In this document: piece after piece, positions 17,798 through 27,406 of the stretch
How the letters are laid out: every line of letters begins with the position of its first letter
Numbering within the stretch: position 1 is the first letter of the stretch
From: Lachnospiraceae bacterium
GTDB lineage: Bacteria > Bacillota > Clostridia > Lachnospirales > Lachnospiraceae
NCBI GenBank assembly: GCA_021770755.1
Contig: JAETQI010000007.1
Location: 50,498-114,497, forward strand
Length of the DNA: 64,000 nucleotides
Reading direction: 5' to 3'
Notes under the pieces: generated by a model
The model's database searches: none
Told to the model about the DNA's origin: nothing
Seen by the model: the letters and a program-made list of their open reading frames with translations, nothing else
Position numbers and translations under genes: made by a program

Positions 17798-20767
17798 CTA
17801 TTCTTCATCTATTGGCAAGCCGAACTCAATCCGCTTCTTCTTGATCTCATCGTTGATCGTGACAGCATAATCTATGATCGTCTCCCTGGAGTCGATCTTC
17901 TCATTGATCACCTTTCTGATCGCGTTGGTGATGTGACGGCCCGTGAAGTATCCGCCCGGAACCTCGCGTATGCCAACAGTCTGTTCCCACTGTGCACTGA
18001 GGATCTCGATATCATCATTGCTCCAGGAAAGCTGTGCAAACGCATCCTTGTTTGCTGTCGCGTAGCGCGCCGAAGAACCGAGCAGCGCCTCGATCTCGCG
18101 CCCGAAACGCACCTGTGTGTCCGCATTCGACCACCACTTCATGAATTCCCATGAATTTTGCCGCAGGATTTCATTCTCCGTAGCGACCATCATCGTCGCG
18201 TTTCCGGTGATATAATCAGAGCGGTCTATGTAGGTGCTTCCGTCCTCCGCCGTGTACTCCGTGCCAGGGATCAGTGTGAAGTCCCACAGTCCCCTGATCT
18301 CCGGTGCCGATACCATCAGCGTGTTGTATGTCGAATACGGTGAAATGCCGATGGGCATCTCTCCGGAACGGAACCGGCTCACAAAATCATAGATCGTAGG
18401 AAGTCCGTAGTCGTTAAAGTACCGGATGTAATCCTTGAACGCCTTCACGCCCGGTTCGTCGTCTACCTCAGTCTTCGTGCCTTCCTGATTATACATATCC
18501 CCGCCGTACTGGAACAGAAGCGTAAAGTACAGGGACAGATCCGGCGCGTTGGAAGCGATCGCCGTGGTCGCCGTCGTGGTACTGCTGCTGCCCGCCGCTG
18601 TCGGTATACCGATCGAGAGATTGTTTCCCTGTATGGTCGGCAGCATCTCGATCATTTCCTGCCAGGTATTGGGTGTCTCAAGTCCAAGCTCCTCGAGGAC
18701 ATCCTTTCTGTAGAACATGACGTTGAAGGTCTGTGTCTCGGGTATCGCATAGATATGGCCGTTCAGTCTGTACTGCTCATAAGAGCTCTCTGTATAATGA
18801 GAGAATACTTCCTGCCAGTCGTCAAACTGGGTGAGATCCTCGACTGCATTTCTCAGCGCATAGTTCACAGGCTGGTCCGCGCCTACGGAGAGCACAACGT
18901 TTGGTCCCCTTCCCGCCATGACTGCGTTCATCAGTGCACCGGGATCGACCACTTCCACATTGACCTTGACGCCGCTCTCCGGTGTAAAGGTATCATCAAC
19001 CATGGACTTTAAGATCGTACCCTGATCGCGTCCTGTGAGGACCCATACCTTGACAACTTCGTCGCCGGCGCCTTCCGTGTAAACATCGCCTACCGCATTG
19101 TAGTCGACCACGAAGGAAGCGACAAACGATTTGAACTCATGGATCAGCTTCGTGGCTACGTTTGCTTTTTTCTCTTCCGGTCTGGCATTGACGCCGCTCA
19201 CTACCAGATAATCGATGTCGAGCTTCGTCTCGCTCAGGTTCAATGCTGCCGTTCCCAAAGCAGTGATATTGTCCTTGAACGTTGTAAACTCCAGCGTGAT
19301 CTTCTGCGGTTTCTCGCAGAAACGCTCTAGCTGCTGCGCTACCGTCTGTGCGGACGCGATGCCGTCCGCCTTCTGTCCGCTGTACGCCACCATGTCGTCC
19401 ACGATCTTAAAGAGCCTCTTCGATTCCAGATCCATCGCTTCAATGATCTCGGGATAACTTCTCTCGATATAGTAATCCCTGTACTGATCCGGAGTCGCAC
19501 CCGTGTATACCAAAACCTTCCTGTAGATCTGGTTGAGTCTGAATGTCGAATCCTCCAGTGCCTCGAGAATGGTTCCGATGCCGCCCAATGTCGCCTCCAG
19601 TCTGATCGTATGGACACCCTTGGTCAGATAGAGATTGTACGGCGTGCCGTTCTCATCGGCAAGCTTTTTGTAATCCCAGTCGTTGCTGTAGGCAAAAGAG
19701 ATCTCCTTTAATTCCTCAAAAGGAATCTCGCCGTCTATGTAAACACTTCTGCTGGAAACAACGCCGCGCGAATAGTTCTGGCGTCCCTTTACCATGATGT
19801 TGTAGTACCCATCTTCCGGCACTTCAAAATCCCATTCGATCCACTGCCCGGAGCTTCTCCATGCCTCGCCGCCCACATAGTTGAGCACGGTGTTGCGCAC
19901 ACTGTTGGGCTGGGTCGTCGGGGAAGATCTGTCATATTTCGCATAGAGGGACGATTCGGAGCGATAGGTGGAATCCTCTCCTTCGATCACAGCCATATAA
20001 TTTTTCGCCGTGTCAGTCGATGCGTCTGCCGGGCACTTTGCCGCATATTCCGCATAGGTGTCAAGCTTCTGCACCTTTGTGATCTCAAGGCTTTTCAGCA
20101 CCATGGGCTCATTCTCAGCCTCAAGGCCGATCGTGTTCTCGCCCTTCTCCAGATAGAACATGTACGGATCCGTGATGTATCCCATGTCATCCTTGAAATA
20201 TGCTTGCTGCCAGCCCATCGCCTCGACCTGGCTGGGCCTGATCTCGTTGCCCTGATTGTCAACCGTCGGCGCGCCCGCATCGGTCCAGATCCTCGTAAAT
20301 GAAATATTCCTTGCGTCTTCAAAAGGAACCTCACCATTGAGATAGACAACGCGCTCTGCCGCCACACCCCGGGATTCAGGGATCAGATACTCCATGAAGA
20401 TATTGTAAAAGCCCGCCTCCGGCACATCGATCTTCCATGTAACTTTGGAACCCGTGTCCGTAAACAGCGCCTTCTCCTCCCCTTCATAGTCGTTGTACAC
20501 CTCCACGCCGCCTTCGGATTCGTAGGCAAACAAATCCACCGTGGCGCCCTGATCGGGGTGCGCCGCATCGGCATGGTCATTCAGGTAGCCCGTATAAGTA
20601 CCCGTCCTCTGCATGCCCTCTACGTCAGTGCTCAGGTCAGCGCCCGCGTACTTCTCATGGAAGTCATCCACACCGCGCAGAGACATAAGGAAAGCGATCA
20701 ACACTATAACCGCTATGACTGCAACCGCAATAATAATCTTTTTTCCAGACTTTCCTTGGCTCTTCAT
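17798..20767 (-). CDS. Giant membrane-anchored solute-binding protein with two N-terminal beta-sandwich domains
   Basis: A 989-residue protein, about twice the usual length of a sugar-binding protein. An N-terminal hydrophobic anchor (about 11-34) lacks a lipobox Cys. Two related domains follow (about 55-250 and 260-410), sharing the pattern VPE-A/D-GFYNI ... RGV ... VYLNGEVPFE and VYIDGEIPFE, so they arose by duplication and look like carbohydrate-binding beta sandwiches. A helical linker (about 425-580) leads to a family-1 solute-binding domain (about 590-960; TPNTWQEMIEMLPTIQ). ATG at 20767 has GGAGGA at good spacing; an upstream ATG is less well placed. First gene of the nine-gene operon. 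It probably captures a polymer or large oligomer at the surface, which is inference. Confidence 0.87.
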   Translation of the reverse strand: MKSQGKSGKKIIIAVAVIAVIVLIAFLMSLRGVDDFHEKYAGADLSTDVEGMQRTGTYTGYLNDHADAAHPDQGATVDLFAYESEGGVEVYNDYEGEEKALFTDTGSKVTWKIDVPEAGFYNIFMEYLIPESRGVAAERVVYLNGEVPFEDARNISFTRIWTDAGAPTVDNQGNEIRPSQVEAMGWQQAYFKDDMGYITDPYMFYLEKGENTIGLEAENEPMVLKSLEITKVQKLDTYAEYAAKCPADASTDTAKNYMAVIEGEDSTYRSESSLYAKYDRSSPTTQPNSVRNTVLNYVGGEAWRSSGQWIEWDFEVPEDGYYNIMVKGRQNYSRGVVSSRSVYIDGEIPFEELKEISFAYSNDWDYKKLADENGTPYNLYLTKGVHTIRLEATLGGIGTILEALEDSTFRLNQIYRKVLVYTGATPDQYRDYYIERSYPEIIEAMDLESKRLFKIVDDMVAYSGQKADGIASAQTVAQQLERFCEKPQKITLEFTTFKDNITALGTAALNLSETKLDIDYLVVSGVNARPEEKKANVATKLIHEFKSFVASFVVDYNAVGDVYTEGAGDEVVKVWVLTGRDQGTILKSMVDDTFTPESGVKVNVEVVDPGALMNAVMAGRGPNVVLSVGADQPVNYALRNAVEDLTQFDDWQEVFSHYTESSYEQYRLNGHIYAIPETQTFNVMFYRKDVLEELGLETPNTWQEMIEMLPTIQGNNLSIGIPTAAGSSSTTTATTAIASNAPDLSLYFTLLFQYGGDMYNQEGTKTEVDDEPGVKAFKDYIRYFNDYGLPTIYDFVSRFRSGEMPIGISPYSTYNTLMVSAPEIRGLWDFTLIPGTEYTAEDGSTYIDRSDYITGNATMMVATENEILRQNSWEFMKWWSNADTQVRFGREIEALLGSSARYATANKDAFAQLSWSNDDIEILSAQWEQTVGIREVPGGYFTGRHITNAIRKVINEKIDSRETIIDYAVTINDEIKKKRIEFGLPIDEE

Positions 20768-21276
20768 ACTTTCCTCCACAAAACCAGTATTTTTCAACTA
20801 AAAAACTCTGCTTTTTAGCGGATTTTTTAGTATAACTTTATATTACGCCCTGACCGCTCCCCCGCACTCCTCATATATTGCTCTTCACTATTTATATATT
20901 GCTCTTTTTTGTGCATACTGTACATTTGTGCGGATTAATTCGCGGATTTTACAACAAAATAGCAAAACGCCAAAAATTTCCATCGATATCCGCTGTCCGC
21001 CGGATCCCGCGACATCTGTATAATACACGGGCACGGGAAATCACTTCCCATATCTTGCTTTACCTTTTTTATAGCCTGTGCCTGTTTTTAACAGATTTCT
21101 TTGTGCAATCTGTATATCTGATATGGCATATATTTGCAGATGTGTCAGTATCAACCAAATTATCAAAACTTCTTTCATTTTCACATATTATCGTTTATAA
21201 TGATTAGCGTATACAAGAAGAAAATGTGCTGGAAAAAGAGAGAAAAAGAGAGATACGAAAAGGATCGGTAAAGAAA
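20768..21276. promoter_or_regulatory. Divergent control region between transporter operon and AraC regulator
   Basis: About 500 AT-rich bases without a convincing gene, lying between two divergent starts. On the plus strand TATAAT (21196-21201) with a weak TTTCAT 17 bases upstream could serve the AraC gene. On the minus strand TATACT (complement of 20829-20834) is a possible -10 for the operon with no clear -35. Its length suggests room for AraC-type operator sites, but no clean repeat was found. Confidence 0.4.
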
Positions 21277-22287
21277 ATGTCATACGAAGAACCAAAAGAA
21301 AAGCAACACAGAAACCAGGCTCCGTCCGTCCATGCGGAATCGATCGACTTAGAGCAGATCAACGGCAGCGGATTTGATTTCTACAGTGCAAACAGCGATT
21401 ACGTCGGATCCACGATGATCAACAAAAACCACGAGATCGTCAATTACCGCAACAGTTCGACTGTCCGCATCTGGTACAACGAGCAGCCGGATAATTATCC
21501 GCTGCACTGGCACAATTCACTGGAGATCATACTGCCTGTCAGCGACTGTTATTATGCCGTCACGAACGAGACCACACACTGCATCCGGGAGGGAGAGATC
21601 TATTTCATACCGTCTGGCGAACTGCACGTTGTATATCCGCCGTCTGTTTCCAACGGCGTCCGTTTTATCTATCTGTTCGACCTCAGTGTCATGACGCATC
21701 TAAAGGACTTTGCCGGCATCCAGCCGATGCTGTCCGCGCCGTTTCTGGTCACCAGGAAGAACTCGCCCGAGATCTACAGCGACGTATTTGACCTGCTGAT
21801 GCAGATGCAGATCGAGTATTTCCGTCAGAATCTGTACAGTGAGCTCACCGTATACTCGCTGCTGATGACCATGTTCGTAAAGCTCGGCACCAATTACTCG
21901 AACATGCTCGCCACCGCCGATATCCAGGCAGGGAAGCAGCGGGAGTACATCAAGCAGTTCAACGACCTGTTGGCTTATATCGACGAGCATTACATGGACG
22001 CGCTCACGCTCGAGGATATGGCATCGCTGATGGGATTCAGCAAGTTCCACTTTTCCAGGCTTTTTAAGGACTACACCGGCTACACCTTCTGCGATTACCT
22101 CAATTACAGGCGCATCAAGGCGACGGAGGAGCTGCTGCCGCGCGCGAATCTGTCCATCACGGAGATCGCGATGCAGGTAGGCTTCTCGAGCATCTCCACT
22201 TTTAACCGTCTGTTCCGGCTTTACAAGAAGTGCTCCCCCAGCGAGTACCGCAGCAAGATGTCCATACATACGCTGAGAAAGAGATGA
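21277..22287 (+). CDS. AraC-family transcriptional regulator with cupin sensor domain
   Basis: A 336-residue regulator. The N-terminal cupin-like sugar-binding domain (about 55-145) contains YPLHWHNSLEI and a strand pattern ending EGEIYFIPSGELH. Two helix-turn-helix units lie at about 225-330 (LTLEDMASLMGFSKFHFSRL and ITEIAMQVGFSSISTFNRL). ATG at 21277 is chosen over a GTG 51 bases upstream; spacing to AGGAT is long, so the start is not certain. It is divergent from the nine-gene operon, its most likely target, and is followed by a strong terminator. Confidence 0.92.
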   Translation: MSYEEPKEKQHRNQAPSVHAESIDLEQINGSGFDFYSANSDYVGSTMINKNHEIVNYRNSSTVRIWYNEQPDNYPLHWHNSLEIILPVSDCYYAVTNETTHCIREGEIYFIPSGELHVVYPPSVSNGVRFIYLFDLSVMTHLKDFAGIQPMLSAPFLVTRKNSPEIYSDVFDLLMQMQIEYFRQNLYSELTVYSLLMTMFVKLGTNYSNMLATADIQAGKQREYIKQFNDLLAYIDEHYMDALTLEDMASLMGFSKFHFSRLFKDYTGYTFCDYLNYRRIKATEELLPRANLSITEIAMQVGFSSISTFNRLFRLYKKCSPSEYRSKMSIHTLRKR

Positions 22288-22292
22288 ACTGA

Positions 22293-22326
22293 CAGGGCAT
22301 AGCTTATCGCTATGCCCTGCATTTTC
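22293..22326 (+). terminator. Terminator of the AraC regulator gene
   Basis: A perfect 11-bp stem (CAGGGCATAGC/GCTATGCCCTG, 22293-22303 with 22309-22319), loop TTATC, then CATTTTC. It starts six bases after the stop codon. No T-run follows on the minus strand, so it is one-directional, although it also lies just past the end of the convergent ATPase gene. Confidence 0.85.
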
Positions 22327-22330
22327 GGAT

Positions 22331-23917
22331 TCAGACTACCGCCTCCACGATCGTCCTGCCGCCAAGATGAATCTCCTGTACACCGATCTTTTTCTGCCGG
22401 TTAAAATTAAAACTGATCATATAGCCCCTGTCCTTGTGGTAATAATCCAAATAGTCCACAAGCTGCCGCTCACCTCTCTCGTGATACTCTCTGCCATGCC
22501 AGATCTTGAGTTCAATGATAAACTGCTCACCGCGGTAATCCACGATCACATCTGTGCGCCTTGCATCCCTTGTCTGCGCCTCGATATAATAGTTCCCTGT
22601 TCCGTTGATGATCGGTTTTAAGTACAACAGAAAAAATTTGCGCCCATGATCCTCTATGAATTGTTCATCCTTACCGCCGCAGATCTCATTGAAGTGAATG
22701 ACAAACTTTTCCAGCACATGCGTCATATCCAGCCGCCCGTCTGCGATAAACTGGCTCCTGTTGCTCTGGGAATAGCGGTATAACACGCTCTGCAGCGCTT
22801 CCTTTGCAATAAAGATATTGAGCAGCTTCATCTCAAAAATGCGGTTTGCCACAGCAACCTGACCGTCTGCCTCCCGCAGAAACCCAAACATTTTTCCGAT
22901 ATTGACCGGTTCCACATCCGGTTCAAACGGAATACGCCTGCCCTGATACAATATCTGTTCCAGCATTTCCTGCAGTTCACTGTATCTGTCCAACTGCTTT
23001 ACCATGCTCTCAAAGAGCGGTATACTCTTTTTCAGCAGGAGGCCGACCGCCGCCGCGACCCCTTCCCTCGTCCAGATCTTCCGGATACCTGTCTGCATTG
23101 CCGGAAGTTTCTCATCCATCAGCTTGCAGACTGCTGAGACAAGGTATGGATATCCTGACGTGTACTGATAGATCTCCTCCGCAACCTTTAGACAGTCCAT
23201 GTCAACTTGATTTTCCGATGCATATTCCTGCAGCATCACAGCGATCTGTTCCGCAGAAAAACTCATATCCACATCAAAATCCGCAGAAATGTTCCACGGA
23301 CTGTTGTACTTGTGCTCCTGATCCGGTCTTAGCTTTAGCTTGAGATTCTTGATATCGTAGACACCCGCCAGAATGACAGAATGAAAAATCGGTTTTCTTC
23401 TGCGCGCCAGATATGCTCCACGCAACTGTGCAAGAAAATCGATAAACACCTGATTGTTCGACGCACTGTCCACCTCGTCGATCATCATCACAACCGGCTT
23501 TACTGCCCTTGCGCACATCTGACTCAGACGCACAAAGAGTTCATTTAAACCGTATCTGTCCGAATCTTGCAAAAGCTCCCGAAGCGGTTCGGTCAGGTTA
23601 TCCTGATCGCTCATGTCAGACAGCATGATCGTCTCTATCACAAGCCTTGCAAAAGCACGGACGAACACAGCCGCCTCTCTGAACTCTTCTGATCCAAGTT
23701 CCTGAAAATCAAGGAATAAAACGGTATGATCGTCCTTTAAGCACTCCGCCAGGGCATACAGTGTCGTAGTCTTTCCATATTGCCTGCCCCTGTTAATGAC
23801 AAAATACTTCTTTCTATCGACATAGAGATTCCTGATATCCGCCAGCCGGTCATCAAGCTTCACCATATAATGTTCTCGTGGATCGCACAGTCCCTCTGTA
23901 TTAAAATACCGCCTCAT
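22331..23917 (-). CDS. AAA-type ATPase with C-terminal PD-(D/E)XK nuclease-like domain
   Basis: A 528-residue cytoplasmic protein. A divergent P-loop GRQYGKTT (44-51) and a Walker B VVMMIDEVDS (about 141-150) match the AAA-ATPase-like families common in Clostridia and Bacteroidetes. A winged-helix or lid region (GYPYLV) follows. The C terminus has DVIVDYRGEQFIIELK, a PD-(D/E)XK-type core (Asp, then Glu-x-Lys), which often marks nuclease-like folds. ATG has GGAGG upstream. It has its own promoter, so it is probably independent of the xylan operon it follows. Such genes are often multicopy and of unknown role; defence or mobility functions are guesses. Confidence 0.82.
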   Translation of the reverse strand: MRRYFNTEGLCDPREHYMVKLDDRLADIRNLYVDRKKYFVINRGRQYGKTTTLYALAECLKDDHTVLFLDFQELGSEEFREAAVFVRAFARLVIETIMLSDMSDQDNLTEPLRELLQDSDRYGLNELFVRLSQMCARAVKPVVMMIDEVDSASNNQVFIDFLAQLRGAYLARRRKPIFHSVILAGVYDIKNLKLKLRPDQEHKYNSPWNISADFDVDMSFSAEQIAVMLQEYASENQVDMDCLKVAEEIYQYTSGYPYLVSAVCKLMDEKLPAMQTGIRKIWTREGVAAAVGLLLKKSIPLFESMVKQLDRYSELQEMLEQILYQGRRIPFEPDVEPVNIGKMFGFLREADGQVAVANRIFEMKLLNIFIAKEALQSVLYRYSQSNRSQFIADGRLDMTHVLEKFVIHFNEICGGKDEQFIEDHGRKFFLLYLKPIINGTGNYYIEAQTRDARRTDVIVDYRGEQFIIELKIWHGREYHERGERQLVDYLDYYHKDRGYMISFNFNRQKKIGVQEIHLGGRTIVEAVV

Positions 23918-23939
23918 CGCAATGCCCTCCCATAGACCT

Positions 23940-23967
23940 ATTATATCAGTTTATATAACTTTTTCAA
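23940..23967 (-). promoter_or_regulatory. Promoter of the AAA ATPase gene
   Basis: On the minus strand TTGAAA (23962-23967) and a perfect TATAAT (23940-23945) are 16 bases apart, with the ATG 23 bases after the -10. It lies in the 55-base gap after the GH43 stop codon. Confidence 0.75.
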
Positions 23968-23972
23968 GCCAT

Positions 23973-25574
23973 TTAGAGAGCCTTATGATCATACTTAAAC
24001 CCGGAAAAGCCCGCTCTGCCGCCTGTCCTGGCTGTCGCATAGGCAAACAGTCCAAACCGGCAGCCTGCAAAATGGTCTAACTTAAAATACAGCTTCTGTA
24101 CCGTTCCGATCTGCTGCCATGTGCCGCTGTCGCTATTATCGCTGTCACTATTATAATAGAAGAAACGCGCCTCGTCCTTCATCTGCGCAAAGTCCGCTTC
24201 GATGCGAAGGCGCGCGGTACATCCCTGCCCGAGCCGCACAGCCTCCCACTCTGTTCCCTCCAAAGGTTCCTTCGTTTTTGCCTGCATGGAATCATTTCCG
24301 GATGCCCTGCCCCGCATCACGATATAAAATCCATCGTCCCTGCGCGTCACCGCCGCCATGCCATAACAGCCCTGCAGCGCGCAGAGTCCAGCGTAATCGC
24401 CCACTTTCAGTGTCCCCGCATCGACTGTCACCTCCGCCGCACACCCCGGAAAGAGCATACGCTGTGTCAGTATATTGGGTGCCTGCAGCAGACTCCGGCA
24501 TATTTTGCCCGTCCCGATCCAGAGAACGCCGCGCTCCGGATCTTGTTCTACCAGACGCAGGTCCGGCTCATGGTTAAACTGCCACACGCTTTTTAAGCCA
24601 TAGCAGCCATACCGCCTGCGCTTCTTTTCTTCCGAAAGCCCCTGCATATCCCTAAAATCATCACTCTGCACCAGTGGAACATACGTGTGTTCCTGTTTAG
24701 GACACGGAATCTCAAACTGCTGCGGAATCCGCCTGTCCGTTCCAAATACAGGATATCCCGCCTCCCATGTGACAGGCACCAGCACCGGGATCCTGCCAAC
24801 TGCGCCGTGATCCTGAAACAACACCGCATACCACCTTCCGTCGGGCGTGTCAACGATGCCTCCCTGCGCCACGCCCTGACCGCAGTATCCCCTGTCATCG
24901 ACCAGAACGTCCCCGCCGGAAAATTCACCGTCGACGGAATCCGATACAAAACATGCCTCCGTGCGCATCCACCTGTCCCGCAGCGAATGGATAAAGAACA
25001 GATAGTACTTTCCATTGATCTTGTAAAAATGCGTCCCCTCATATCCAAGTCCGGGGTGTCCCGCGTCGCTGACCGCCAGACGATGCAGCCCGCCCGCAAG
25101 AGGCGCTGTCAGTTCTGCGTTTAGCTGTGTGATATAAATATCCTTGTTCCCGTATGCGATATACACGTCGTCGCCGTCAAACAGCAGGGAGCAATCATGA
25201 TAAAATCCCTCGATCTGATGCTTTTCCCACGTACCATCGATGGATTCTGACGTGTACAGGTAGGTTTTTCCTGTGTCGTTTGCGACAAAACAGATGTAAA
25301 ACGTACCCTTGTGATAGCGCAGGGACGCCGCCCACATGCCCTTGCCATAGATGTTTTCTGTCCCTTCCAGCCGCTGCGCGGGCGTGCTGTCCAGACGGTC
25401 ATACACAAAGGCTGCGTGCTCCCAGTGCACCAGGTCATACGAGCGCAATATCTCCCCGCCCGGCATGAAATGCATGGTCGTCGACACCATATAATATATA
25501 TCGCCGACACGGATCACATCGGGGTCTGGATAATCCAGCCTTGTGATCGGGTTGACTTCCGTTTCCATACTCAT
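23973..25574 (-). CDS. GH43 (subfamily 12-like) xylosidase/arabinofuranosidase
   Basis: A 533-residue enzyme: GH43 propeller (about 8-305) and a C-terminal concanavalin-like sandwich (about 325-530) as in GH43_12 enzymes. Catalytic residues are D17 (YPDPDV, base), D127 (HDCSL) and E179 (GYEGTH, acid). No signal peptide, so it is cytoplasmic. It should remove arabinose or xylose from imported xylo-oligosaccharides. ATG at 25574 with GGAG eight bases upstream is chosen over a GTG at 25580. Last glycosidase gene of the xylan operon, 29 bases after the ABC exporter pair. Confidence 0.92.
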   Translation of the reverse strand: MSMETEVNPITRLDYPDPDVIRVGDIYYMVSTTMHFMPGGEILRSYDLVHWEHAAFVYDRLDSTPAQRLEGTENIYGKGMWAASLRYHKGTFYICFVANDTGKTYLYTSESIDGTWEKHQIEGFYHDCSLLFDGDDVYIAYGNKDIYITQLNAELTAPLAGGLHRLAVSDAGHPGLGYEGTHFYKINGKYYLFFIHSLRDRWMRTEACFVSDSVDGEFSGGDVLVDDRGYCGQGVAQGGIVDTPDGRWYAVLFQDHGAVGRIPVLVPVTWEAGYPVFGTDRRIPQQFEIPCPKQEHTYVPLVQSDDFRDMQGLSEEKKRRRYGCYGLKSVWQFNHEPDLRLVEQDPERGVLWIGTGKICRSLLQAPNILTQRMLFPGCAAEVTVDAGTLKVGDYAGLCALQGCYGMAAVTRRDDGFYIVMRGRASGNDSMQAKTKEPLEGTEWEAVRLGQGCTARLRIEADFAQMKDEARFFYYNSDSDNSDSGTWQQIGTVQKLYFKLDHFAGCRFGLFAYATARTGGRAGFSGFKYDHKAL

Positions 25575-25603
25575 ATTCACATCTCCTTAACAGTCATTCC
25601 TGA

Positions 25604-27406
25604 TTAATCCACATAGTACTGCGCCTGCGCCCGAAACATTTCCGCGTAGATCCCGTCCTCGCGCGCCACAAGCTCGTCGTGCGTGCCGTACTCCTTGACC
25701 GTGTCCTCGGCAAATACCGCGATATGGTCACAAAACCGGCAGCTCGAGAGGCGGTGCGAGATGTAGATCGCCGTCTTACCGCCCACCAGCGTGTGGAACT
25801 GCCTGTAGATCTCGTACTCCGCGATCGGATCGAGCGCCGCCGTCGGCTCGTCTAATATGACGATCGGCGCATCGCGGTACAGCGCCCTGCTGATCGCTGT
25901 CTTCTGCTGCTGCCCGCCCGAGAGCTCCACGCCCTTCTCCTCAAAACTCTTGTAGATCATCGTGTCCAGTCCGTCGGGAAGCTTCTGCGCGTCCTCATAC
26001 AGCCCGGTCTGTGTGAGCACCTGCTCAACCCGCTTTGCATCGATCTCCGCAAGTCCCGGCGCCACATTCTCCCGCAGGCTGAACGCAAAGAGCTTGAAAT
26101 CCTGAAACACGACTGCAAAGAGCTTCCGGTACTCCTCGTCCGCGAACTCCATGATATTGACCCCGTCGATACAGATCTCGCCCTCCGTCACTTCGTACAG
26201 ACGGCACAGCAGCTTGATAAAGGTCGTCTTTCCCGCACCGTTTAAGCCCACGATCGAGAGATGCTCCCCCTGCCTGATCGTGAGGTTCAGGTGGCGCAGC
26301 ACGTACTTCTCTGAGCGCGGATAGCGGAAACTCACGTCGCGGAATGTGATCACATGCCCGCCGGCACCTGTGTCCACCAGACTGCGCTCCCCCGTCTGCA
26401 TCGCCGCCGGATAATCCAGGAACAGGACGAACTGATACGCATAATTGCATCGCTTTCTGATCTCCATCACATTGACAATGATATTCTGCAGGCTGTTGTA
26501 AAGCTGCGTCGCCGACAGTACGCACATGGTAAAATCACCCACCGAGATCACCCTGCGGACAGCGAGTATGCCGATATAGAAATAACTGACACCGTCCCGC
26601 AGCACGTTGGCAAGGTCGATCCCCCAGTTGTACCGTGTCTGCTCAGTCCCCTGTTTCCTCCAGATATCCGTCATCTCATCCGACTGTTCCTTTGCCTTAT
26701 CGCCCATCATGCGGCTGCTGTCATACAGGCGGATATCCTTGCCATACTGAAACGATACCAGTTGGAAAAGCACATAGCCAAATATGCGGTTGCTCTTGGA
26801 CAGCCCGATAAAACTTCTGGTTTCAATCTCATTGTTGCGCGCTGTCAGCCACGATATCACCGCGAGAGCCGCCACCTGGATTGGCAGCAGCAGCGGACAT
26901 CTGGTAAAAATAAGCGTCGTCACACCGCCTAGCACTGCCACATTCAGCACGATCCTGTAAACGCAGTCGAGAACTCCCACCACGCCCCCGCTGTACCATG
27001 ACATCCCCTCACGCGCCTTGTTAAGCTGGTCGAGCGCATCGGGATCCTCTGTGTGTTCATAGTCCATCTTCATCGCATGTTCGCCGATCATCATATCACA
27101 GTATTCCTGAAACCACTGGTTGATCTCTCCCTTTGTGCGCTCCGCCACACTGTTTGTTGCCCGCACCAGCACATCGATGACGACGTGCAGCGCGGCGTAC
27201 AGGACGATCAGGCGCAGATGTGCGGACAGCGGTGCCCCCTCCGTCACCAGCATCAGCTCGTCGAGCAGCAGTTTTGGGATCAGCACACTTTTCATTGCCG
27301 CGACGACATCTCCCACAAACAGGATCAGATAACTGACGTAGAGCGCAGGTTTTTCACGCCATGCAACACGCAGCATAAAAGCAAGTGTCCTTTTTACCTC
27401 ACGCAT
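25604..27406 (-). CDS. ABC exporter half-transporter (pair I, second subunit)
   Basis: A 600-residue type I ABC exporter: six-helix membrane domain (about 1-335) and nucleotide-binding domain. Walker A GLNGAGKTT (about 387-395), signature LSGGQQQK, Walker B with catalytic Glu VILDEPTAALD, and switch His in YISHRLSS. ATG at 27406 has GGAGG upstream and overlaps the stop of the partner gene by eight bases, so the two form a heterodimer. It sits inside the xylan operon. Exporters of this type move peptides, lipids or drugs; none is known to import sugar, so its cargo here is open. Confidence 0.92.
   Translation of the reverse strand: MREVKRTLAFMLRVAWREKPALYVSYLILFVGDVVAAMKSVLIPKLLLDELMLVTEGAPLSAHLRLIVLYAALHVVIDVLVRATNSVAERTKGEINQWFQEYCDMMIGEHAMKMDYEHTEDPDALDQLNKAREGMSWYSGGVVGVLDCVYRIVLNVAVLGGVTTLIFTRCPLLLPIQVAALAVISWLTARNNEIETRSFIGLSKSNRIFGYVLFQLVSFQYGKDIRLYDSSRMMGDKAKEQSDEMTDIWRKQGTEQTRYNWGIDLANVLRDGVSYFYIGILAVRRVISVGDFTMCVLSATQLYNSLQNIIVNVMEIRKRCNYAYQFVLFLDYPAAMQTGERSLVDTGAGGHVITFRDVSFRYPRSEKYVLRHLNLTIRQGEHLSIVGLNGAGKTTFIKLLCRLYEVTEGEICIDGVNIMEFADEEYRKLFAVVFQDFKLFAFSLRENVAPGLAEIDAKRVEQVLTQTGLYEDAQKLPDGLDTMIYKSFEEKGVELSGGQQQKTAISRALYRDAPIVILDEPTAALDPIAEYEIYRQFHTLVGGKTAIYISHRLSSCRFCDHIAVFAEDTVKEYGTHDELVAREDGIYAEMFRAQAQYYVD

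Noticed and set aside
20878..21207. Plus-strand hydrophobic open frame in the divergent control region
   Set aside because: No ribosome site, low-complexity composition from AT-rich DNA, and it overlaps the likely promoter of the AraC gene.
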